NCBI GenBank assembly: GCA_011087745.1
Contig: JAALLB010000087.1
Coordinates: forward strand, 1-7,256
Direction of reading: 5' to 3'
DNA: 7,256 bases
From: Hyphomicrobiales bacterium
GTDB taxonomy: Bacteria; Pseudomonadota; Alphaproteobacteria; Rhizobiales; Rhizobiaceae
The notes beneath the pieces were generated by a model. The model was not told where the DNA came from, searched no databases, and worked only from the letters and a program-made list of their open reading frames with translations. Positions 6,548 through 7,256 of this stretch are shown here, piece after piece (positions within the stretch are counted from its first letter, which is position 1; the number at the start of each line of letters is the position of its first letter). Both the position numbers and the translations under genes were made by a program.

Positions 6548-7087
6548 TTACTTTATCGGTGAAACGACCATCATCATTTGACGGCCTTCAAGTTTGGGCT
6601 CTGCCTCAACTTTGGCGATATCGACCAATTGCTCTTTGACTTTGACCAGCAGTTGCATGCCAAGTTCCATGTGAGCCATTTCGCGGCCTCTGAAACGAAG
6701 CGTGACCTTGACTTTGTCGCCCTCACCCAAAAACTTTTCTACTGCGCGCATCTTCACGTCATAATCATGCGTATCAATATTTGGACGCATTTTGATTTCT
6801 TTGACGGATTGCGTTTTCTGTTTTTTGCGTGCTTCAGCAGCTTTTTTCTGGGCCTGGAACTTATATTTACCAAAATCCAGAATTTTACAGATTGGCGGAT
6901 TGTTGTTTGGGGAAATTTCTACAAGATCTAAACCTTGCTCAACAGCAAGTTCTCTAGCTCTTTCGATGGAAACTGTGCCGTGGTTTTCACCTTCAGCATC
7001 AATGAGTTGCACTTCTGTTGACAAAATGTCTTCGTTTGAACGTGGCCCACCTTTTTGGGGCGCTTGTGCTCTATGTGGTCTGCGAAT
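6548..7087 (-). CDS. infC: Translation initiation factor IF-3, ATT start
   Basis: IF3, 179 residues from the proposed start (E. coli 180). It binds the 30S subunit, prevents premature 50S joining and proofreads the start codon and initiator tRNA. The N-domain includes GPRSNEDI (14-21), [12 protein letters not shown] (26-37) and LDLVEISPN (53-61). The IF3 signature [16 protein letters not shown] covers 66-81, followed by the lysine-rich linker. The C-domain has [17 protein letters not shown] (96-112), [13 protein letters not shown] (127-139) and a final [15 protein letters not shown]. The start is placed at ATT (7087-7085): AGGAG at 7097-7101 lies 9 nt upstream, and initiation there gives [10 protein letters not shown], like rhizobial IF3. 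The ATG at 7156 in the same frame lacks a ribosome site and would add 23 low-complexity residues. A non-canonical AUU start is the established basis of IF3 autoregulation in E. coli. Confidence 0.96.
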   Translation of the reverse strand: MRRPHRAQAPQKGGPRSNEDILSTEVQLIDAEGENHGTVSIERARELAVEQGLDLVEISPNNNPPICKILDFGKYKFQAQKKAAEARKKQKTQSVKEIKMRPNIDTHDYDVKMRAVEKFLGEGDKVKVTLRFRGREMAHMELGMQLLVKVKEQLVDIAKVEAEPKLEGRQMMMVVSPIK

Positions 7088-7096
7088 GGTCGTATT

Positions 7097-7101
7097 CTCC
7101 T
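7097..7101 (-). promoter_or_regulatory. infC: Shine-Dalgarno of infC (decides the ATT start)
   Basis: AGGAG on the minus strand is separated by 9 nt from ATT at 7087-7085. No such site precedes either in-frame ATG at 7156 or 7150. This is the main sequence evidence for a non-AUG infC start. Confidence 0.8.
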
Positions 7102-7153
7102 GAATAGTTTTTGTTATCTTCTGCGTATTTTTTGAAGATGATGCATCCATTAG

Positions 7154-7176
7154 CATGATTCAATTCAAAAATCATG
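7154..7176. promoter_or_regulatory. Operator-like inverted repeat and promoter region upstream of infC
   Basis: CATGATT (7154-7160) and AATCATG (7170-7176) form a perfect 7-bp dyad with a 9-nt spacer, upstream of the infC ribosome site. Further upstream, TTGACG at 7209-7204 on the minus strand resembles a -35 box, but no good -10 is found at 16-18 nt, so the infC promoter is uncertain. At the right edge, GAGG at 7242-7245 precedes a plus-strand ATG at 7253 by 7 nt, so a divergent gene may begin there; only 4 bases of it are inside the window. Confidence 0.35.
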
Positions 7177-7256
7177 TATTTTTCTTGTTCAAGTTTAATA
7201 GAACGTCAACTCGGGATAAGGGCTGTATTTCCGATTGATTTGAGGTTGATTGATGG

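Noticed and set aside
7088..7156. N-terminal extension of infC from the ATG at 7156
   Set aside because: No ribosome site precedes it. The 23 added residues are low-complexity and do not look like IF3, while ATT at 7087 has a good Shine-Dalgarno and gives the conserved N-terminus.

Overview
The window reads as chromosomal DNA of an alphaproteobacterium, most likely a member of the Hyphomicrobiales (rhizobia-like) with a rather AT-rich genome. I infer this from protein sequence. IF3 begins [10 protein letters not shown] once its true start is used, PheS carries a C-terminal extension ending in PTLFGGLSQ, and L20 is a long 133-residue form; all three fit rhizobial orthologues as I remember them. 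The gene order is the infC-rpmI-rplT-pheS-pheT translation cluster found in many bacteria. I saw no IS element, tRNA, rRNA or CRISPR array.

Layout, left to right: a plus-strand SleB-type cell-wall hydrolase, probably a secreted lipoprotein (93-701), converges on the minus-strand cluster and its stop codon overlaps the stop of pheT by 4 nt. Everything else is on the minus strand. In transcription order (right to left) it is infC (7087-6548), a 216-nt structured spacer, rpmI (6331-6131), rplT (6101-5700), an intrinsic terminator (5667-5630), pheS (5559-4477), a hypothetical gene with a histone-H1-like basic tail (4480-3962), two tandem GFA-family zinc proteins (3965-3552 and 3555-3145), and pheT (3115-698).

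infC, rpmI and rplT encode initiation factor 3 and ribosomal proteins L35 and L20. pheS and pheT encode the two subunits of phenylalanyl-tRNA synthetase, but here they are separated by three genes linked to pheS and to one another by three successive 4-nt ATGA overlaps. This implies translational coupling of pheS-hypothetical-GFA-GFA, with pheT following after 29 nt.

Three places deserve most attention. First, infC appears to start at ATT (7087) with a good Shine-Dalgarno, the classic arrangement for IF3 autoregulation. Second, the infC-rpmI spacer encodes five consecutive hairpins, including a strong intrinsic terminator so close to rpmI that a separate rpmI promoter hardly fits downstream; this suggests a regulated r-protein leader. 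Third, the pheS-pheT insert contains a GFA paralogue that has lost one of its seven conserved cysteines, and an A7 slippery heptamer sits exactly at the stop/start overlap just before it.
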